From the NCBI RefSeq assembly GCF_014635305.1, contig NZ_BMCS01000001.1, forward strand, positions 930,001 through 994,000: a stretch of DNA of 64,000 nucleotides, given 5' to 3'. Position 1 is the first letter of the stretch, and the number at the start of each line of letters is the position of its first letter. The stretch comes from Williamsia phyllosphaerae (GTDB lineage Bacteria > Actinomycetota > Actinomycetes > Mycobacteriales > Mycobacteriaceae). Made by a program: the position numbers and the translations under genes. Positions 9,377 through 21,423 of this stretch are shown one piece after another. The notes below the pieces were generated by a model. It saw only the letters and a program-made list of their open reading frames with translations. It was not told where the DNA came from and did not search any database.

Positions 9377-11115
9377 CCCTTCATACCCGGGCTGAAGCGG
9401 AGATCGAGCGTCGCGGGATCGCTGCTCTGCCCGTCGTGGACCGGGTACAACGTGGGCGCGCCACCGATCGTGATCTCCCGGCTGCGGCCGTTCTCGGTCA
9501 CGGTGACCGTCCCCTGCCCGCCGACGACCAGGTAGACCTTCCGTGCGTGGTAGTTCAGCACGATCGAACTCTGCGACGTCGTCGCCGTGACGCCCTCGTC
9601 GTCGGCATCCCATCGACCCCGCAACGCGAAGGTGTCGGCGTCCTGACGGTCCGGCACCGTGTAATCGCGCTCACCGGAGCGTAATTCGGGAACGCCCTCG
9701 TAGTTGGCGGCGCGCGAGGCCCCCAGGTACGTCTCCGGTGTGACCCCCTGTTGCGGCGAGGTGTCGAGGTCGTTCGAGGACTTGGGCAACGTGACGGCGG
9801 GGTTGGCCTTCTGGAGCAGTTTGCGGATGAGGCTCTCGGTGATGTTGTAGTCGCCCTCGCCGAACTTCACGTGGCGGACCACCCCGTCGGAATCGATGAG
9901 GTACTCGGCGGGCCAGTACTGGTTGGCGAAGTTCGTCCAGGTCGCCAGCTTGTTGTCGAGGGCCACCGGGTAGGTGATGCCCAGACCCTTCGCCCCCGCC
10001 ATGACGTTGCCCCGAACCTTCTCGAACGCGTACTCCGGGGAGTGCACACCGATGACCTGCAGGCCGAGGTCCCTGTACTTGTCGTTCCACGTCACGGTGT
10101 GCGGGATCGAGCGTTGACAGTTGATGCAGGAGTAGGCCCAGAAGTCGATGAGAACCACTTTGCCGCGCAACGACTTCAGATCGATACCAGTGTCGCCGGG
10201 GGTGTTGAACCAGCTCGAGATGCCTGCGATGTCCGGTGCGGTACCGCAGCTCTGCAGCTGCTCCGCGCCGTCGGTGCAGTTGGTGATCTCGGCATCCTGT
10301 CCGGTGCCTGCGGTGTCGAGCCGGTTCTGGATGTCACCCGGATCGGCGACCTCGTCCTGCAGCCCGGTCGTGTAGTCGGGGATCGCCCGCTGCAGCACCT
10401 GCGGGATGTTGAAGACCAGCGCGACGGCGAGCAGGATCATCGCGACACCGCTGACGACCCGCACGGCACGTTGGCGTTCACGGAACGCGCTGATGCGCTG
10501 GGATATCTGCTGTCCGGCCAGGGCGAAGATCAACAGCGGCACGGCCGCACCGACCGCGAAGCACACCGTCAACACCACGGTCCGCCACCCGATGTCGCCG
10601 GTCGCACCGGCGACCACGATCGCGGCGAGGACCGGACCGGCGCACGGGACGTACACGACGCCGATCGCGAGACCCAACAGGAAGCCGCTGCGGTCACCAC
10701 CGACCCGGCGTTGCGGGATGAGCGCGAACGGTCGCTCCAGGATCCGCTCGAAGCGGGGGACGATCAGTCCGACCCCGATGAGGACCAGGGCGACGAGTCC
10801 GATCCAGCGCAACGCATCTTGCGGTAGGCCCAGCAGGGACAGCAGGGCCGAGCCGATCAGGGTGAACGTCGCGAACGACACCACCAGCCCGGCGATGACG
10901 AGGAACGGCCGCAGCGTGAGCCGCGAGGCGGTCCGGGGTGGGCGCTCCTCCACGGCCACCCGACCTGGCGTGCGCGCATCGGTCCCGGCACGTCCGGACG
11001 CCGCGTCGGGGGCGGCGGTCCCGGAGAAGAAGATGACCGGCAACACCGGCAGGATGCAGGGCGAGATGCCGGTGATGAGCCCACCGATCAGGCCGATCAG
11101 CGCAAGGATTCCCAT
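9355..11115 (-). CDS. dipZ: DipZ-type protein: CcdA membrane domain + thioredoxin + C-terminal domain
   Basis: A 586-residue fusion that carries reducing equivalents across the membrane to exported thiols, for example in cytochrome c maturation. Residues 1-240 are the CcdA/DsbD-like domain, with ISPCILPVLP near the start and VPCAGPVLAA as the second cysteine helix. A linker with Cys-containing TNCTDGAEQLQSC follows. Then comes a thioredoxin-like domain with the active site YSCINCQRSIP near residue 330 and cis-Pro region WPAEYLID. The last ~120 residues form a beta-rich domain as in M. tuberculosis DipZ (Rv2874). It is convergent with the Mo-oxidoreductase operon, which may need periplasmic redox maintenance; that link is inference. 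Confidence 0.92.
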   Translation of the reverse strand: MGILALIGLIGGLITGISPCILPVLPVIFFSGTAAPDAASGRAGTDARTPGRVAVEERPPRTASRLTLRPFLVIAGLVVSFATFTLIGSALLSLLGLPQDALRWIGLVALVLIGVGLIVPRFERILERPFALIPQRRVGGDRSGFLLGLAIGVVYVPCAGPVLAAIVVAGATGDIGWRTVVLTVCFAVGAAVPLLIFALAGQQISQRISAFRERQRAVRVVSGVAMILLAVALVFNIPQVLQRAIPDYTTGLQDEVADPGDIQNRLDTAGTGQDAEITNCTDGAEQLQSCGTAPDIAGISSWFNTPGDTGIDLKSLRGKVVLIDFWAYSCINCQRSIPHTVTWNDKYRDLGLQVIGVHSPEYAFEKVRGNVMAGAKGLGITYPVALDNKLATWTNFANQYWPAEYLIDSDGVVRHVKFGEGDYNITESLIRKLLQKANPAVTLPKSSNDLDTSPQQGVTPETYLGASRAANYEGVPELRSGERDYTVPDRQDADTFALRGRWDADDEGVTATTSQSSIVLNYHARKVYLVVGGQGTVTVTENGRSREITIGGAPTLYPVHDGQSSDPATLDLRFSPGMKGYSFTFG

Positions 11116-11179
11116 TAGGTCCGTTCGTGATGAGGCGCGGGTAGGGCGGTCATGTCCCCATCATCCGGTGGACACCGAT

Positions 11180-11213
11180 CGACCCCGGATCGATGGTGGC
11201 TGATCCGGGGTCG
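11180..11213 (-). terminator. Strong hairpin after the ferritin-like gene
   Basis: Perfect 12-bp inverted repeat: CGACCCCGGATC at 11180-11191 and GATCCGGGGTCG at 11202-11213, with a 10-base loop. It lies 20 bases past the stop of the minus-strand ferritin-like gene. There is no T-run, as is common for actinobacterial terminators. Confidence 0.75.
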
Positions 11214-11233
11214 AGGTCGGTGGGTGTCGACGG

Positions 11234-12187
11234 CTAGCCGCTGGTGCGCAGCGAACCGTTGACGCCCGCGGGGTAGAAGCCGCCCGCCGAGACCTTCTTC
11301 GGGTTGAGGTAGACGATGTTGAGCACCTGTCCGGGGGTACGGCTGAAGGCGATCGCGTTGCGGTCGGTCGGCACGAGGTTCGCCGCACCGCCGAGCGTGA
11401 TCCCCTGGTCCAGGTCCGAACCGCCATCGAGGCTGTCACGCGCGTCGGAGATCGCGTTGGCCTCCTTGATCAGGCCCTTGTTGTAGAGGCTCGAGCGCAC
11501 GATGCCTGCGTGGTAGGCCTCGACCGCGAGGATGCCCGCGGCGGCGGCGAGGTAGGTCTTGTTCTGCACCAGCGGAGCGGCACCCTTGTAGGCCGTGACG
11601 CCCACGTCCTCGAAGATGAACGCGCCCAACAGGAAGTTGTTCTCGTTGGCGAAGACATCGAACTTCTGGTTTCCACTGATCAGGCCGGCAGCCTTGGCCG
11701 CCGCGGTGAAGCTGGCGTCGAGATCGATGGCCGGGCGGGCGACGGCCGCGCCACCGAGCGCCTTGCGCAGGAAGGCGACATGGTCGAGCTCGTCGGCCGC
11801 GATCTCCTTGGCGTACGCGCGGACGGCCGGCGAGGTGAAGTTGACCTTGCGGCCACCCGTGACGCCACCGGGACGGCCCTTGCCGCCGAGCAGGTTGCCG
11901 GGCAGGCCGACACCGTTGACGGCGCGCTGGTAGAACTCGGCCTCGAGGTACTCGAGGTTGAGGGCGAAGTTGAGGATCGCACCGTCGCTGATCTGACCCG
12001 CGGGCTCCGGCATCGAGCTGCCCGCCCCCGGGGGGAACGGTGCGGCGTTCGCGGTGCCCGCGGCGACAGCCCCGCCCACGCCCACACCGACACCGGTGAT
12101 CGCGGCCGCGCGCATGAAGCGACGACGGTCCAGGGCGTTCTCCGAACTCCGTGCGATGGCATTGCTGATGAAAGCTCTGTCGAACAT
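11234..12187 (-). CDS. Tat-exported ferritin-like domain protein
   Basis: A 317-residue protein. The N-terminus has a twin-arginine signal ([10 protein letters not shown] then a Gly/Ala/Val-rich stretch ending TANAAP), so it is exported folded. The mature part is a ferritin-like (Ferritin_2 / dessication-related) four-helix domain. Glutamate and histidine candidates for a di-iron site sit in [12 protein letters not shown] near residue 90, [12 protein letters not shown] near 145, and [11 protein letters not shown] near 230. The start is supported by GGGGAG seven bases upstream. A perfect hairpin follows the stop. Role unknown; extracytoplasmic metal or oxidative stress chemistry is the usual guess for the family. 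Confidence 0.82.
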   Translation of the reverse strand: MFDRAFISNAIARSSENALDRRRFMRAAAITGVGVGVGGAVAAGTANAAPFPPGAGSSMPEPAGQISDGAILNFALNLEYLEAEFYQRAVNGVGLPGNLLGGKGRPGGVTGGRKVNFTSPAVRAYAKEIAADELDHVAFLRKALGGAAVARPAIDLDASFTAAAKAAGLISGNQKFDVFANENNFLLGAFIFEDVGVTAYKGAAPLVQNKTYLAAAAGILAVEAYHAGIVRSSLYNKGLIKEANAISDARDSLDGGSDLDQGITLGGAANLVPTDRNAIAFSRTPGQVLNIVYLNPKKVSAGGFYPAGVNGSLRTSG

Positions 12188-12353
12188 TCGGACTCCCCGT
12201 GGCGTTGCGGCACGACAGCGAAGTCAAAGCATCGCTGATCGCAAGATGGCGTTCGTTAGCCGATCTTGAGGAGACAGTAGCGTCTCGGACCGATAACGGA
12301 AAGGAAACGACGGCACTGCTCCCGATTCCGTAACATTTGGCTCGCTCGTCTGA

Positions 12354-12575
12354 CGCTGTTGGTCTCGCGACAGCGCCAACTTTCACGCCGGCCCGATTCT
12401 GGCGATCATCAGCTGACACCTGTGCTACCAGATCGGGCACCACCTGTTCCCCGACCTCCCGTACACGACGGGATCGCTTCCGCGGCAATACCTCCGGGTA
12501 CTCGGCACGCTGCATCGCCTCTCGCTTCCCGACACCGTCGTCGGCACGCGATGGCGTCTCGGCGAGGCCGCCTGA
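12354..12575 (+). pseudogene. Decayed C-terminal remnant of a membrane fatty-acid desaturase
   Basis: Reading from 12354 in one frame gives SANFHAGPILAIIS, a TGA stop at 12414, then HLCYQIGHHLFPDLP, then YTTGSLPRQYLRVLGTLHRL and a final stop at 12573-12575. The QIxHHLFPDLP block is the third histidine box of acyl-lipid/acyl-CoA desaturases, and YTTGSLPRQYL matches the family's C-terminal tail. About 20 residues normally found between the two (the RYxEIAxRVR segment) are missing, the usual Glu of QIEHH is Gly, and the first two histidine boxes are absent. The 5' part ends before the divergent ferritin-like gene. Bases 12188-12353 hold the upstream region of that gene and show nothing else clear. 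Confidence 0.75.
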
Positions 12576-12578
12576 GAG

Positions 12579-14129
12579 CTACACCGGGATGAGCAGGTGC
12601 TTGCGCGGGGTGCGGTGGACGTTCTTGTCCCGCAACTGCGCGAGCGCCTTGCGCAGGTGCAGACGCGTCGACGACGGCTCGATCACCGCGTCGATGTAAC
12701 CGCGCTCGGCCGCGAGATACGGCGTCGCCATCATCGTGTTGTAGAAGTTGATGAAGTCGGTGCGGATCTTGTCCGCCTCCTGGGGCGTCGCGTTCTCGGT
12801 CTGCCGACGGGTCAACACGGCGGCCGCCGATTCGGCACCCATCACGGCGATCTTCGCGGTCGGCCATGCGAAGTTGATGTCGCAGCCGAGCTGCTTGCAC
12901 CCCATGGTCGCGTACGCGCCGCCGTAGGCCTTGCGCAGGACGACGGTCACCTTGGGCACGTCGGCCTCGACGTAGGCGAACAGGAACTTGCCCGACCGCC
13001 GGATGGTGCCCTTGGACTCCTCGACGACGCCCGGCAGGATGCCGGGGGTGTCGACGAGGAACACCAGCGGGATGTTGAAGGCGTTGCAGATCCGGACGAA
13101 CCGCGTCGCCTTCTCCGAGCTGTCGGTGTCGAGCACGCCGGCCATCACGTTGGGCTGGTTGGCGACGACGCCGACGGAGTGACCGTCGACGCGGGCGAAC
13201 CCGGTGATGATGTTGGGCGCGAAGATCTCCGACACCTCGTGGAACGCACCGTCATCGAAGATGTTGATGAGGATGTCGTGCATGTCGTACCCGGCGTTGT
13301 CGTTGTCGGGCATGAAGTCGTCGAGCTTGAGGTCGTTGGCGGTGACCTCCGGCTCGAGGCCGGGGTTGATCACCGGCGGCTGCTCGTGGCAGGTCGACGG
13401 CATGTACTCGAGATAATCACGCACCCACGCGAACACGTCGGCCTCGGTGTCGGCGATGTGGTGGATGTTGCCCCAGCGCGCCTGGTTGTGGGCGCCACCG
13501 AGATCCTCGGCGTCGATCTCCTCGCCGGTGGTCTGCTTGATGACGTCCGGGCCGGTGACGAACATGTAGCTCGAATCCTTCACCGCCACCAGGATGTCGG
13601 TGTTGGCGGGCGTGTACACCGCGCCGCCCGCGCACTTGCCCAGGATGATCGACACCTGCGGCGCCAGACCGGAGAGCAGATCGTTACGACGGCCCATCTC
13701 GGCGTACCAGGCGAGGGAGGTGACGGCGTCCTGGATTCGGGCACCCGCGGAGTCGTTGATGCCCACCATGGGGCACCCGATCTTGCCCGCCCACTCCATG
13801 AGCCCGGACACCTTGCGCCCGAACACCTCTCCGACGGTCCCGCCGAAGACGGTCTGGTCGTGGCTGAACGCGGCGACCGGCCGACCGTTGACCAGGCCGT
13901 GCCCGGTGACGACACCGTCGCCGTACCCGCTGGAATCGGTGCCGGGCATCTTGGCCAGCGCGCCGATCTCGACGAACGTCCCCGGGTCGAACAGCATCGT
14001 CAAACGCTCACGCGGAGAACAGATCCCCTTCGCGGCACGCTTGGCGACAGCCTTGTCGCCGCCGGGCTCCTTCGACGCCTCCAGCTTCGCCCGGAGGTCG
14101 GCCAGCTTGCCCGCAGTCGTATTCGTCAC
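12579..14129 (-). CDS. accD4: Acyl-CoA carboxylase beta chain AccD4 (carboxyltransferase)
   Basis: A 516-residue biotin-dependent carboxyltransferase. In mycolate synthesis AccD4, with AccA3 and AccD5, carboxylates the long alpha-chain acyl-CoA so that Pks13 can condense it. The N-terminal half has AGARIQDAV and the oxyanion GGAVYTPA region; the C-terminal half has VDTPGILPG and [11 protein letters not shown], both family hallmarks. The GTG at 14129 was chosen because the conserved protein begins [15 protein letters not shown] and an AAGGAA site lies upstream, overlapping the pks13 stop. It follows pks13 by 7 bases, so fadD32, pks13 and accD4 form one unit, as in mycobacteria. Confidence 0.95.
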   Translation of the reverse strand: MTNTTAGKLADLRAKLEASKEPGGDKAVAKRAAKGICSPRERLTMLFDPGTFVEIGALAKMPGTDSSGYGDGVVTGHGLVNGRPVAAFSHDQTVFGGTVGEVFGRKVSGLMEWAGKIGCPMVGINDSAGARIQDAVTSLAWYAEMGRRNDLLSGLAPQVSIILGKCAGGAVYTPANTDILVAVKDSSYMFVTGPDVIKQTTGEEIDAEDLGGAHNQARWGNIHHIADTEADVFAWVRDYLEYMPSTCHEQPPVINPGLEPEVTANDLKLDDFMPDNDNAGYDMHDILINIFDDGAFHEVSEIFAPNIITGFARVDGHSVGVVANQPNVMAGVLDTDSSEKATRFVRICNAFNIPLVFLVDTPGILPGVVEESKGTIRRSGKFLFAYVEADVPKVTVVLRKAYGGAYATMGCKQLGCDINFAWPTAKIAVMGAESAAAVLTRRQTENATPQEADKIRTDFINFYNTMMATPYLAAERGYIDAVIEPSSTRLHLRKALAQLRDKNVHRTPRKHLLIPV

Positions 14130-14136
14130 TGTGTGC

Positions 14137-17100
14137 TCATTCCTTCGATGCACCCGCACCGCTGTGCTGCGCGGAGAGCAGATCGGTCAGACGCCGGGTG
14201 AGGTCGGCCCCGATCCGCCCGATGTACGGCTCGTCGATCATCGCCAGATGATCGCCGCCGATGTGGACGATCTCGAGGTCGTCGACGACCTCGCCCCACC
14301 GTCCGTCGCGCGGGATGTCGGCCCAGCGCGGTTCGAGTTCGATGGCGCCGTCCTGCATCTTGTCGGCGCGGTAGAGGACCACCTTGCCGTCGTAGCGGGT
14401 CGGGGTGATGGTCGACAGCGCACGGTTGTCGAGGAACGACGTCCGCTGGTGCTCGATGATGCCGCCGGGGATCTTGGCGTTGCTCATCGACAGCAGCTCC
14501 ATGATGATCCGGAACTGTCCCTCGTCGTCGGCCTCGACCAGACGGTCCATCGGCACCGGGACGTCGTCGACGCCGTAGGTGCGCTTGGCGAACGTCATGT
14601 AACGCTCGAGCCGGGCACGCTTCTCGTCCTGACTCTCCTCGGGAGAACCATTGGGGCGGACCGCATCCAGCAGCGCGACCAGGGCGACTTCTTCGCCGGC
14701 CGCACGCAGACCCTGCGCGCAGCCGTACGCCAGTGCGCCGCCCAACGACCAGCCCGCCAACAGGTACGGCCCGTGCGGAACGACCTCGCGCAGCTTGGGC
14801 AAATACTGCTCGACGCGCTCGGCGATGGTGCCCTCGACACGGTCGAAACCGATCACGGGCACGTCCTCGGGCAGACGCTTGAGCAGCGCCTCGTACGCCA
14901 TCGAGGAACCACCCGCGGGGTGGAACAGGAGTAGCGGCGGACGGGTCGAACCCTCGACGGTGCGCAGGTAACGGACGAAACCATCCACCGCACCGCCCTC
15001 GAGCTGATCGCGCACATAGCTCGACAGGTCCTCGATCGTCTCCGAGTCCAGGACGTCCTCGATGTCGATCTCGCCGCCGGCACGCTCCGAGAGTCGCTCG
15101 GTCAGCTTTTCCGCGGTGTCCTCGTCGAGGACCGGCAGCTTGGTGAAGATGCCACCCGCGGATTTGCCGGTGACCATGGCCCACACGCCGAACGTCAACC
15201 GCTCGGCGGCATCGCGCGGAGGCACGTCGGCCCCGGCGGCCGCGGCGACGGCCGCCTGGCTGATGAGGTCACCCGGGGCCGCGGCGGGCCGGGCCGCCGG
15301 TTCGGCAGGCGTCGGCTCGGCAGGCGTCGGGTCCGGGATCTCGGCGACAGCGGCCGACTGCGACTCCGGCTCCGGCTCCGGCTCCGACGGGGTGGTCGGT
15401 TCGGTGGGTGCGGACGGTGCGTCGATCAGTTGCGCGATGGCAGCGGTGTCGATCTCCCCGCCACCGGCTGCGTCGGTGGCGAGCGCCGCCACCTCCTCGC
15501 GGTGCTCGACGGCATACGTCACGAACTTGGTCACGTCACGCAGGTCGGCCTCGCGCATCGCCTGCAACTGGAGCTGCGGGATGTCGAACTCGTACTCGAC
15601 GCGGTTCTTGATCCGCATGGCCATCAGCGAGTCGAGACCCAGCTCGATCAGCGGGATCTCCCGCGGCAGGTCCTCGGCCTCGTAGCCCATCGACTCGGCG
15701 ATGATCAGCGCGACGCGGTCGTCGACGCTCTGACCGCTCTCCGGGTCCCAGCGGGCCCCGATGTCGTCGATGATCTCCGGCTCGACGACGACCTTGGTGT
15801 CGACGAACCCGGACGCCTGCGCGGCCTCGGCGGGAGTCGGGGTCGTGATGGGCTCGCCGTCGACGGCGGTGCCGCCGAGCGGGACACCCGCGGTGACGAC
15901 CGCATCGAGCAGCAGGGCGAACGACCCGTCGACCGCCTTGGAGTGCACCTGGAGCGAGGCACCACCGGGGTGCGGGTTGAGTGTGGTGGTCACCGTCCCG
16001 ACCGACGGCACCGCGCCACGCGCCTCGACCGCACCGACGTGGACCTCGGTGAGGACCTGCGCGGCCGCGGCCGCGACCAGTTCACGCGGGTCGGTGACCA
16101 CCGATGCGGCGACCTCCCAGGCGTGCCTGCCGTCGGGCAGCGCGACGTGCGCGCCCGGGATCCGGTTGGTGCCCGAACCGCCGTTGACCTGCGCCCGCAT
16201 CCAGAACTCTTTGCGCTCGAACCGGGTGCGCGGGATGTCGGCGAACGGGCCGGGGCCGAACAGCGACGCGATGTCGGCGGAGTGACCGTGGACGTAGAGC
16301 TTCATCAGCGCCGTGACGACACCGAGGTTCTCGTCCTCCTTGCGGCGCAGCGTCTCGATGAGTTCCGCGTCGTGCAGGCCGGCGGCGAAGGTGACCGCAG
16401 CGACCGAGATCAGGACGGCCGGGTTGGGCGAGAGCTCGATGAAGGTGCGGTGCCCGTTCTCGACCGACTTCGCGATCGCCTGCGAGAACCAGACGCTGTG
16501 ACGGAGCCCCTTGGTGAAGTACTCGATGGTGTGGACCGGCTCGCTGCCCGGACGGTAGAACGTCTCCCGGTCGATGGAGCTGTAGAAGCCGACCGTCGGC
16601 CGCAGCGGCTCGATGCCGGTGAGCTCGTAGGCGAGTTCGCCGAGCAGCGGATCCATCTGCGCGGTGTGGCTGGCGCCCTTGGTCTGCAGCTTGCGGCCGA
16701 GCTTGCCCTCGGATTCGGCACGGGCGACGATCGCGTCGACCTGCCCCTCGGGTCCGCCGATCACGGTGTGGGTCGGCGCGGCGTAGACGCAGATCTCGAG
16801 ATCGGGGTAGTCGGCCAGGACGCCGGTGATGTCGTCGGCGCTGTACTCGACCAGGGCCATGAGACGGATGTCGTCACCGACCAGGCTCGCCTCGCCCTCA
16901 CCCATCAGGCGCGAACGCTGACAGATGACCCGGGTGGCGTCCTCGAGCGAGAGCCCGCCGCTGATGTAGGCGGCCGAGGCCTCACCCATCGAATGCGGTA
17001 CCAGCACACCGGGTTCGGCGCCGTGGTGGCGCAGCAGCTCGGTCAGTCCGACCTGGATCGTGTAGATGCCGACCTGCGCGGTCTCGATGCCGTAGGTCTG

Positions 17101-19488
17101 CTCGTCGTCGGTGAACATCTCGACGATCGAGTAGCCGAGCTCGTTCTGGACGTAGGTGTCGATCTCGTCCAGGGTCTTCGCGAACACCGGGTTCTCGAGG
17201 TAGAGCTGCTTGGCCATCTTGCGGTGCTGCGAGCCGAAGCCGGACAACAACCACACCGCGGACGTGGGATCGGGGGTGTCGCAACTGAACACGAGCGGAC
17301 TGTTCTTGCCCTCGGCCACCGCACGCATTCCGCGCACGGCCTCGTCGTGATCGTTCGCCATCACCACGGCACGTGAGCGTCCGTGGTTGCGGTGCGCCAG
17401 GGCGCGACCGATGTCGGCCAACGGGGTGGCGCGACCGGCGTCGGAGTCGATCCAGTCGGCGATGTCGGCGGCGCTCTTGCGGCGGCGCGACGGCAGGAAG
17501 CCGGAGATCACCAGCGGCACGACCATGCCCTCGACGGCGCAGGGCGCGTAGTCGGCGAGCGGGTCCGTCTCGGCGACAACCGGTTCGGCCGCTGCGGGCG
17601 CCGTGTGCGCGAACAGTCCCGCGGCGGCTTTCTCGGCGTCGGTCAGGTACTCGTCGTCATCATCGAGGTCGTCGAAGTCGAGGCCCAGGTCCGCCCGATC
17701 GAGCGAGGAGTGCTCCAGATCGGCCCGGTCGAAGTCCGCGGTCGTGTCGTGGGCGTCTCCGACGCGCGTGTCGTGCGCGTCGCCGACGGGTGCGTCGGCG
17801 GGTTCGACGAGGTCCCCGGGCAGCACCTCGCGGACCACCACGTGGGCGTTGGTTCCGCCGAAACCGTTGCCGGACACACCCGCGACGGCGTGGCCGCTGT
17901 ACCGCGGCCAGTCGGTCGACTCGGGGATGACGCGCAGCCGCGTCGCCTCGAACTGGATGTAGGGGTTGGGGCCGGTGTAGTTCAGCGAGGCGGGCAGCTT
18001 GTCGTTCTGCATCGACAGCACGAGCTTGATGAGCCCGGCTGAGCCGGCTGCGGCCTCGAGGTGACCGAAGTTCGTCTTCGCCGAACCGAGCAGGGCCGGC
18101 TTGTCGACCGGTCGTCCACGACCGATCACCCGGCCGAGCGCGTCGGCCTCGATCGGGTCGCCGAGGATCGTGCCGGTGCCGTGGGCCTCGATGTAGTCGA
18201 CGTCCTTGGGGTCGATGGCCGCATCGCGGTAGGCGCTGCGCAGGACCTTGACCTGGGCCTCGGGGTTCGGGGCGGGCAGACCGTTGGACCGTCCGTCGGA
18301 GTTGACGGCCGACCCGGCGATGATCGCGAGCATCGTGTCGCCGTCGCGACGGGCGTCGGCCACGCGCTTGAGGACGACGAGACCGCCACCCTCCGAGCGG
18401 ATCATGCCGTCGGCGTCGGCCGAGAACGCCTTGATACGACCGTTCTTGGCCTGCACGCCGATGCTGTCGAAGCCGAGCGTCGCCGCGGGGGTGATGAGCA
18501 TGTTGACGCCACCGGCGAGGCAGACGTCGGTCTCACCCGATCGGAGGCTGCGCACCGCCTGGTGTACGGCGACCAGCGACGACGAGCACGCGGTGTCGAT
18601 CGCGACCGACGGCCCGTGGAAGTCGTAGTAGTAGGAGACGCGGTTGGCGACGATCGACGTCGAGGTACCGGTCAGCGCGTAAGCCGCGGTGTCGCCCATC
18701 GCCTCGGGGTCGGAGACCGCGAGCATCTGGTAGTCGTTCGTGGAGCTGCCGATGAAGACACCGACCTCCCCACCCTTGAGGTCGCTCGGCGGGATGTGCG
18801 CGTGTTCGAGCGCCTCCCAGGTCAATTCGAGCGCCAGGCGCTGCTGCGGGTCGACCATCTCGACCTCACGCGGCGACATCTGGAAGAAGTCGGCGTCGAA
18901 ACCCTTCACGTCGTCGAGGTAGCCGCCGTGCACGTTGGCCTCGGCGATCACCTCGGCCATCCGCGGTACGTCCTTGAACTCGGTCCAGCGGTCCTCGGGC
19001 AGGTCGGTGATGCCGTCGCCGCCGTTGATGAGCATGTCCCAGGTCGACTCCGGGGTGTGCCCGGCCTTGGGGAACCGCGTCGACACACCGACGATCGCGA
19101 TGTCGTCGTCGGCGGCCCGCTCCCGCTGGTAGAACGTCGCGTCCTCGTCGGTGACGAGCCCTTCGTCGGGATCGCCCTCGATGATGCGCTTGGCCAGCGA
19201 CGCGATCGTCGGGTGCTGGTAGGCCACCGTCGCGGTCAGCAGGACACCGGTCTTGTCCTCGATGTCGGCGGCCATGGCCACCGCGTCGCGCGAGGCGAGA
19301 CCCAGCTCCTCCATCGGACGGTCGTCGGAGATCTGATCGACCGGCATCCCGGTCGCCGTCGCGACCCACTGACGCAACCAGTCACGCAGTTCGGCGACGG
19401 TCAGGTCACCCACGGTCTCCCCGTCGGAGGCGGCAGGGATGTGACTGTCCGAGGCGGTGGGTGCGGTCGTCGGGTCGTGCTCAGACAT
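14137..19488 (-). CDS. pks13: Polyketide synthase Pks13, mycolate-condensing enzyme
   Basis: A 1783-residue type-I PKS that joins a meromycoloyl chain from FadD32 to a carboxylated C22-C26 chain, giving a 3-oxo mycolate. Domains in order: N-terminal acyl carrier (ELGLASRD, Ser66); ketosynthase from ~127 with active site DTACSSS (Cys301); a long acidic linker near 600; acyltransferase with PHSMGEAS near 830; C-terminal carrier (LGLDSLMAM near 1287); a Pro/Glu/Ala-rich linker; thioesterase with GWSLGG (Ser1581) and GGDHL (His ~1747). This is the canonical Pks13 order and length. It lies 14 bases after fadD32. Note PHSMG rather than GHSxG at the acyltransferase serine. Confidence 0.97.
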   Translation of the reverse strand: MSEHDPTTAPTASDSHIPAASDGETVGDLTVAELRDWLRQWVATATGMPVDQISDDRPMEELGLASRDAVAMAADIEDKTGVLLTATVAYQHPTIASLAKRIIEGDPDEGLVTDEDATFYQRERAADDDIAIVGVSTRFPKAGHTPESTWDMLINGGDGITDLPEDRWTEFKDVPRMAEVIAEANVHGGYLDDVKGFDADFFQMSPREVEMVDPQQRLALELTWEALEHAHIPPSDLKGGEVGVFIGSSTNDYQMLAVSDPEAMGDTAAYALTGTSTSIVANRVSYYYDFHGPSVAIDTACSSSLVAVHQAVRSLRSGETDVCLAGGVNMLITPAATLGFDSIGVQAKNGRIKAFSADADGMIRSEGGGLVVLKRVADARRDGDTMLAIIAGSAVNSDGRSNGLPAPNPEAQVKVLRSAYRDAAIDPKDVDYIEAHGTGTILGDPIEADALGRVIGRGRPVDKPALLGSAKTNFGHLEAAAGSAGLIKLVLSMQNDKLPASLNYTGPNPYIQFEATRLRVIPESTDWPRYSGHAVAGVSGNGFGGTNAHVVVREVLPGDLVEPADAPVGDAHDTRVGDAHDTTADFDRADLEHSSLDRADLGLDFDDLDDDDEYLTDAEKAAAGLFAHTAPAAAEPVVAETDPLADYAPCAVEGMVVPLVISGFLPSRRRKSAADIADWIDSDAGRATPLADIGRALAHRNHGRSRAVVMANDHDEAVRGMRAVAEGKNSPLVFSCDTPDPTSAVWLLSGFGSQHRKMAKQLYLENPVFAKTLDEIDTYVQNELGYSIVEMFTDDEQTYGIETAQVGIYTIQVGLTELLRHHGAEPGVLVPHSMGEASAAYISGGLSLEDATRVICQRSRLMGEGEASLVGDDIRLMALVEYSADDITGVLADYPDLEICVYAAPTHTVIGGPEGQVDAIVARAESEGKLGRKLQTKGASHTAQMDPLLGELAYELTGIEPLRPTVGFYSSIDRETFYRPGSEPVHTIEYFTKGLRHSVWFSQAIAKSVENGHRTFIELSPNPAVLISVAAVTFAAGLHDAELIETLRRKEDENLGVVTALMKLYVHGHSADIASLFGPGPFADIPRTRFERKEFWMRAQVNGGSGTNRIPGAHVALPDGRHAWEVAASVVTDPRELVAAAAAQVLTEVHVGAVEARGAVPSVGTVTTTLNPHPGGASLQVHSKAVDGSFALLLDAVVTAGVPLGGTAVDGEPITTPTPAEAAQASGFVDTKVVVEPEIIDDIGARWDPESGQSVDDRVALIIAESMGYEAEDLPREIPLIELGLDSLMAMRIKNRVEYEFDIPQLQLQAMREADLRDVTKFVTYAVEHREEVAALATDAAGGGEIDTAAIAQLIDAPSAPTEPTTPSEPEPEPESQSAAVAEIPDPTPAEPTPAEPAARPAAAPGDLISQAAVAAAAGADVPPRDAAERLTFGVWAMVTGKSAGGIFTKLPVLDEDTAEKLTERLSERAGGEIDIEDVLDSETIEDLSSYVRDQLEGGAVDGFVRYLRTVEGSTRPPLLLFHPAGGSSMAYEALLKRLPEDVPVIGFDRVEGTIAERVEQYLPKLREVVPHGPYLLAGWSLGGALAYGCAQGLRAAGEEVALVALLDAVRPNGSPEESQDEKRARLERYMTFAKRTYGVDDVPVPMDRLVEADDEGQFRIIMELLSMSNAKIPGGIIEHQRTSFLDNRALSTITPTRYDGKVVLYRADKMQDGAIELEPRWADIPRDGRWGEVVDDLEIVHIGGDHLAMIDEPYIGRIGADLTRRLTDLLSAQHSGAGASKE

Positions 19489-19502
19489 CTATATCCAGAC
19501 TG

Positions 19503-21398
19503 TTACGTGGCATCAGGTGCATCGGGGAACGCGGTCTGTGTGTGGCCGCCGCGCAGCGTCCCGTCGATGTAGGCGTTCTTGCAGGCGGTGTGGGCGATCT
19601 TGCCGCTGGAGGTACGCGGGATGGACCCGGCCGGGACCAACAGCACGTCTCGGACCATCACACCATGACGCTGTGCGACGGCCGCCCGGACGGTGTCGGA
19701 GACGTCCTGCGGGTCGACCCGCTTGCCTGCGTTCCGCTCGGCGACGATCACCAGCTGCTCGGAGCTGTCGTGGGCGTCGAACTTCAGACCGCTCGCGGCG
19801 GAGGCGAACACCTCGGCGGGCAACTGGTTGGCGGGCACCGCGAACGCGGCGACGAAGCCCGGGCGCAGGGCGTTGCTCGCCTCCTGGGCGCTGAACTCGA
19901 GATCCTGCGGGTAGTGGTTGCGTCCGTCGACGATGACCAGGTCCTTCACGCGGCCCGTCACGTAGAGCTCGTCGTCGTACCAGACGCCGTAGTCACCGGT
20001 CCGCAACCAGCGGTCGTTGTCCGGGGCCCCCACGGAGTGACTGCCCGACTCCAGCGGGTGCACCAGGCTGTTGCGGAAGGTGTTCTTGGTCTCGGCGTCG
20101 TTGCCCCAGTAGCCGTGGCCGAGGTTGATGCCGTTGAGCCAGATCTCACCGACGTGACCGTCGGGACGCTCGGTGGCGGTCTCGGAGTCGACGATGGCGG
20201 CCCACTGGCTCACCGACACCTGGCCACACGAGACCTGGGCGACCGCGCCCGGGGCATCCTCGGGGACCTCTTCGAACCGCCCGGCGTTCAACGCGTCGCG
20301 GTCGACGTAGATGACCTTCGCCGGGGTGTCGCGCCGGGAGGTGGAGACGAACAGCGTCGCCTCGGCCATGCCGTAGGACGGCTTGATCGCGGTCGGGCTC
20401 AGCCCGTAGGGCTTGAACGCGGCGTTGAACTTCTCCATCGAGCTGACCGTGACCGGCTCGCTGCCGTTGATCAGTCCGATGACGTTGCTCAGATCGAGGC
20501 TCTCGCCCTCGCGGGGCAGACCGCGGACAGCGGCGTGCTCGTAGGCGAAGTTCGGTGCGGCGGCGAAGGTGCCTGCACCGTCGGACAGGGCGGCCAGCTC
20601 GTTGATCCACCGGCCGGGACGACGGACGAACGCGGCCGGGCTCATGATCGTGATGTATTTGCCACCCAGCGCCGGGATGATGATCGTCAGCAGCCCCATG
20701 TCGTGGAACATCGGCAGCCACGTGACGCCGCGCGACGACTCGTCGAGGTTCATCGCGTCGATCATCTGCAGGGCGTTGGCCGAGACCGACTCATAGGTGA
20801 TCTCGACGCCGGCCGGGGTCCGGGTCGAACCGGAGGTGTACTGCAGGTATGCCACATCGTGCAGCTTGGGCTGCGGCTTGCGCCAGGTCTCGCCGACCGA
20901 GTCGGGGACGGCGTCGACCGCGATGACGCGGGGACGTTCCTTTGCGGGGAGGTGCTTGAAGAAGTCGCGGACGGCCTCGGCCGACTTGGTCGCGGTGAGG
21001 ATCGCGCTGGGTGTGCAGTCGCCGAGGACGGCGTGCAGACGGTCGGTGTGACCCGGCTCGTCGGGTGAGAAGAGCGGGACGGCGATGTTGCCCGCGTACA
21101 GGGCGCCGAAGAAGCCGATGACGTATTCGAGTGACTGGGGGGCCAGGATCGCGACGCGATCACCGGGCTTGGTGACCTGCTGCAGGCGCGCAGCGATCGC
21201 ACGCAGACGCTTGCCGAACTGGGCCCACGTGAGCTCGATCGCCTCGCCGTCGCGCTCACGGCTGTAATCCATGAACCGGTAGGCCAACGTGTCGGCCTTC
21301 TCGCGGACATTGCGCTCGACGTAGTCGACCAGGGTGTCTTCTTCACTGAAGTGCAGATTCCCGGACTCGTCGAGGAACTCGTCAAACGCGGTCTTCAT
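19503..21398 (-). CDS. fadD32: Long-chain fatty-acyl-AMP ligase FadD32
   Basis: A 631-residue adenylate-forming enzyme that activates meromycolic acid as acyl-AMP and loads it on the N-terminal carrier of Pks13. The P-loop-like motif [15 protein letters not shown], the segment [10 protein letters not shown] and the core [12 protein letters not shown] identify a fatty-acyl-AMP ligase; [20 protein letters not shown] and [17 protein letters not shown] follow in the C-terminal lid. The ATG at 21398 is preferred over one six codons upstream, as AGGAG lies 5 bases before it and [11 protein letters not shown] matches the family start. It is the first gene of the fadD32-pks13-accD4 unit. Confidence 0.96.
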   Translation of the reverse strand: MKTAFDEFLDESGNLHFSEEDTLVDYVERNVREKADTLAYRFMDYSRERDGEAIELTWAQFGKRLRAIAARLQQVTKPGDRVAILAPQSLEYVIGFFGALYAGNIAVPLFSPDEPGHTDRLHAVLGDCTPSAILTATKSAEAVRDFFKHLPAKERPRVIAVDAVPDSVGETWRKPQPKLHDVAYLQYTSGSTRTPAGVEITYESVSANALQMIDAMNLDESSRGVTWLPMFHDMGLLTIIIPALGGKYITIMSPAAFVRRPGRWINELAALSDGAGTFAAAPNFAYEHAAVRGLPREGESLDLSNVIGLINGSEPVTVSSMEKFNAAFKPYGLSPTAIKPSYGMAEATLFVSTSRRDTPAKVIYVDRDALNAGRFEEVPEDAPGAVAQVSCGQVSVSQWAAIVDSETATERPDGHVGEIWLNGINLGHGYWGNDAETKNTFRNSLVHPLESGSHSVGAPDNDRWLRTGDYGVWYDDELYVTGRVKDLVIVDGRNHYPQDLEFSAQEASNALRPGFVAAFAVPANQLPAEVFASAASGLKFDAHDSSEQLVIVAERNAGKRVDPQDVSDTVRAAVAQRHGVMVRDVLLVPAGSIPRTSSGKIAHTACKNAYIDGTLRGGHTQTAFPDAPDAT

Positions 21399-21423
21399 TC
21401 GTACTCCTGTTGGCATTGCTAGC

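Noticed and set aside
12420..12578. Possible intact small protein from the desaturase-like frame
   Set aside because: There is no start codon with a ribosome site, the frame has an upstream in-frame TGA, and essential histidine boxes are absent; a remnant is the simpler reading.
15430..17376. Long open frame on the plus strand opposite pks13
   Set aside because: It is the complement of a well-supported PKS; the product is Arg/Gly/Asp-rich with no motif, as expected for antisense frames in high-GC DNA. Similar long frames opposite accD4, fadD32, glfT2, SpoIID and feoB were dropped for the same reason.
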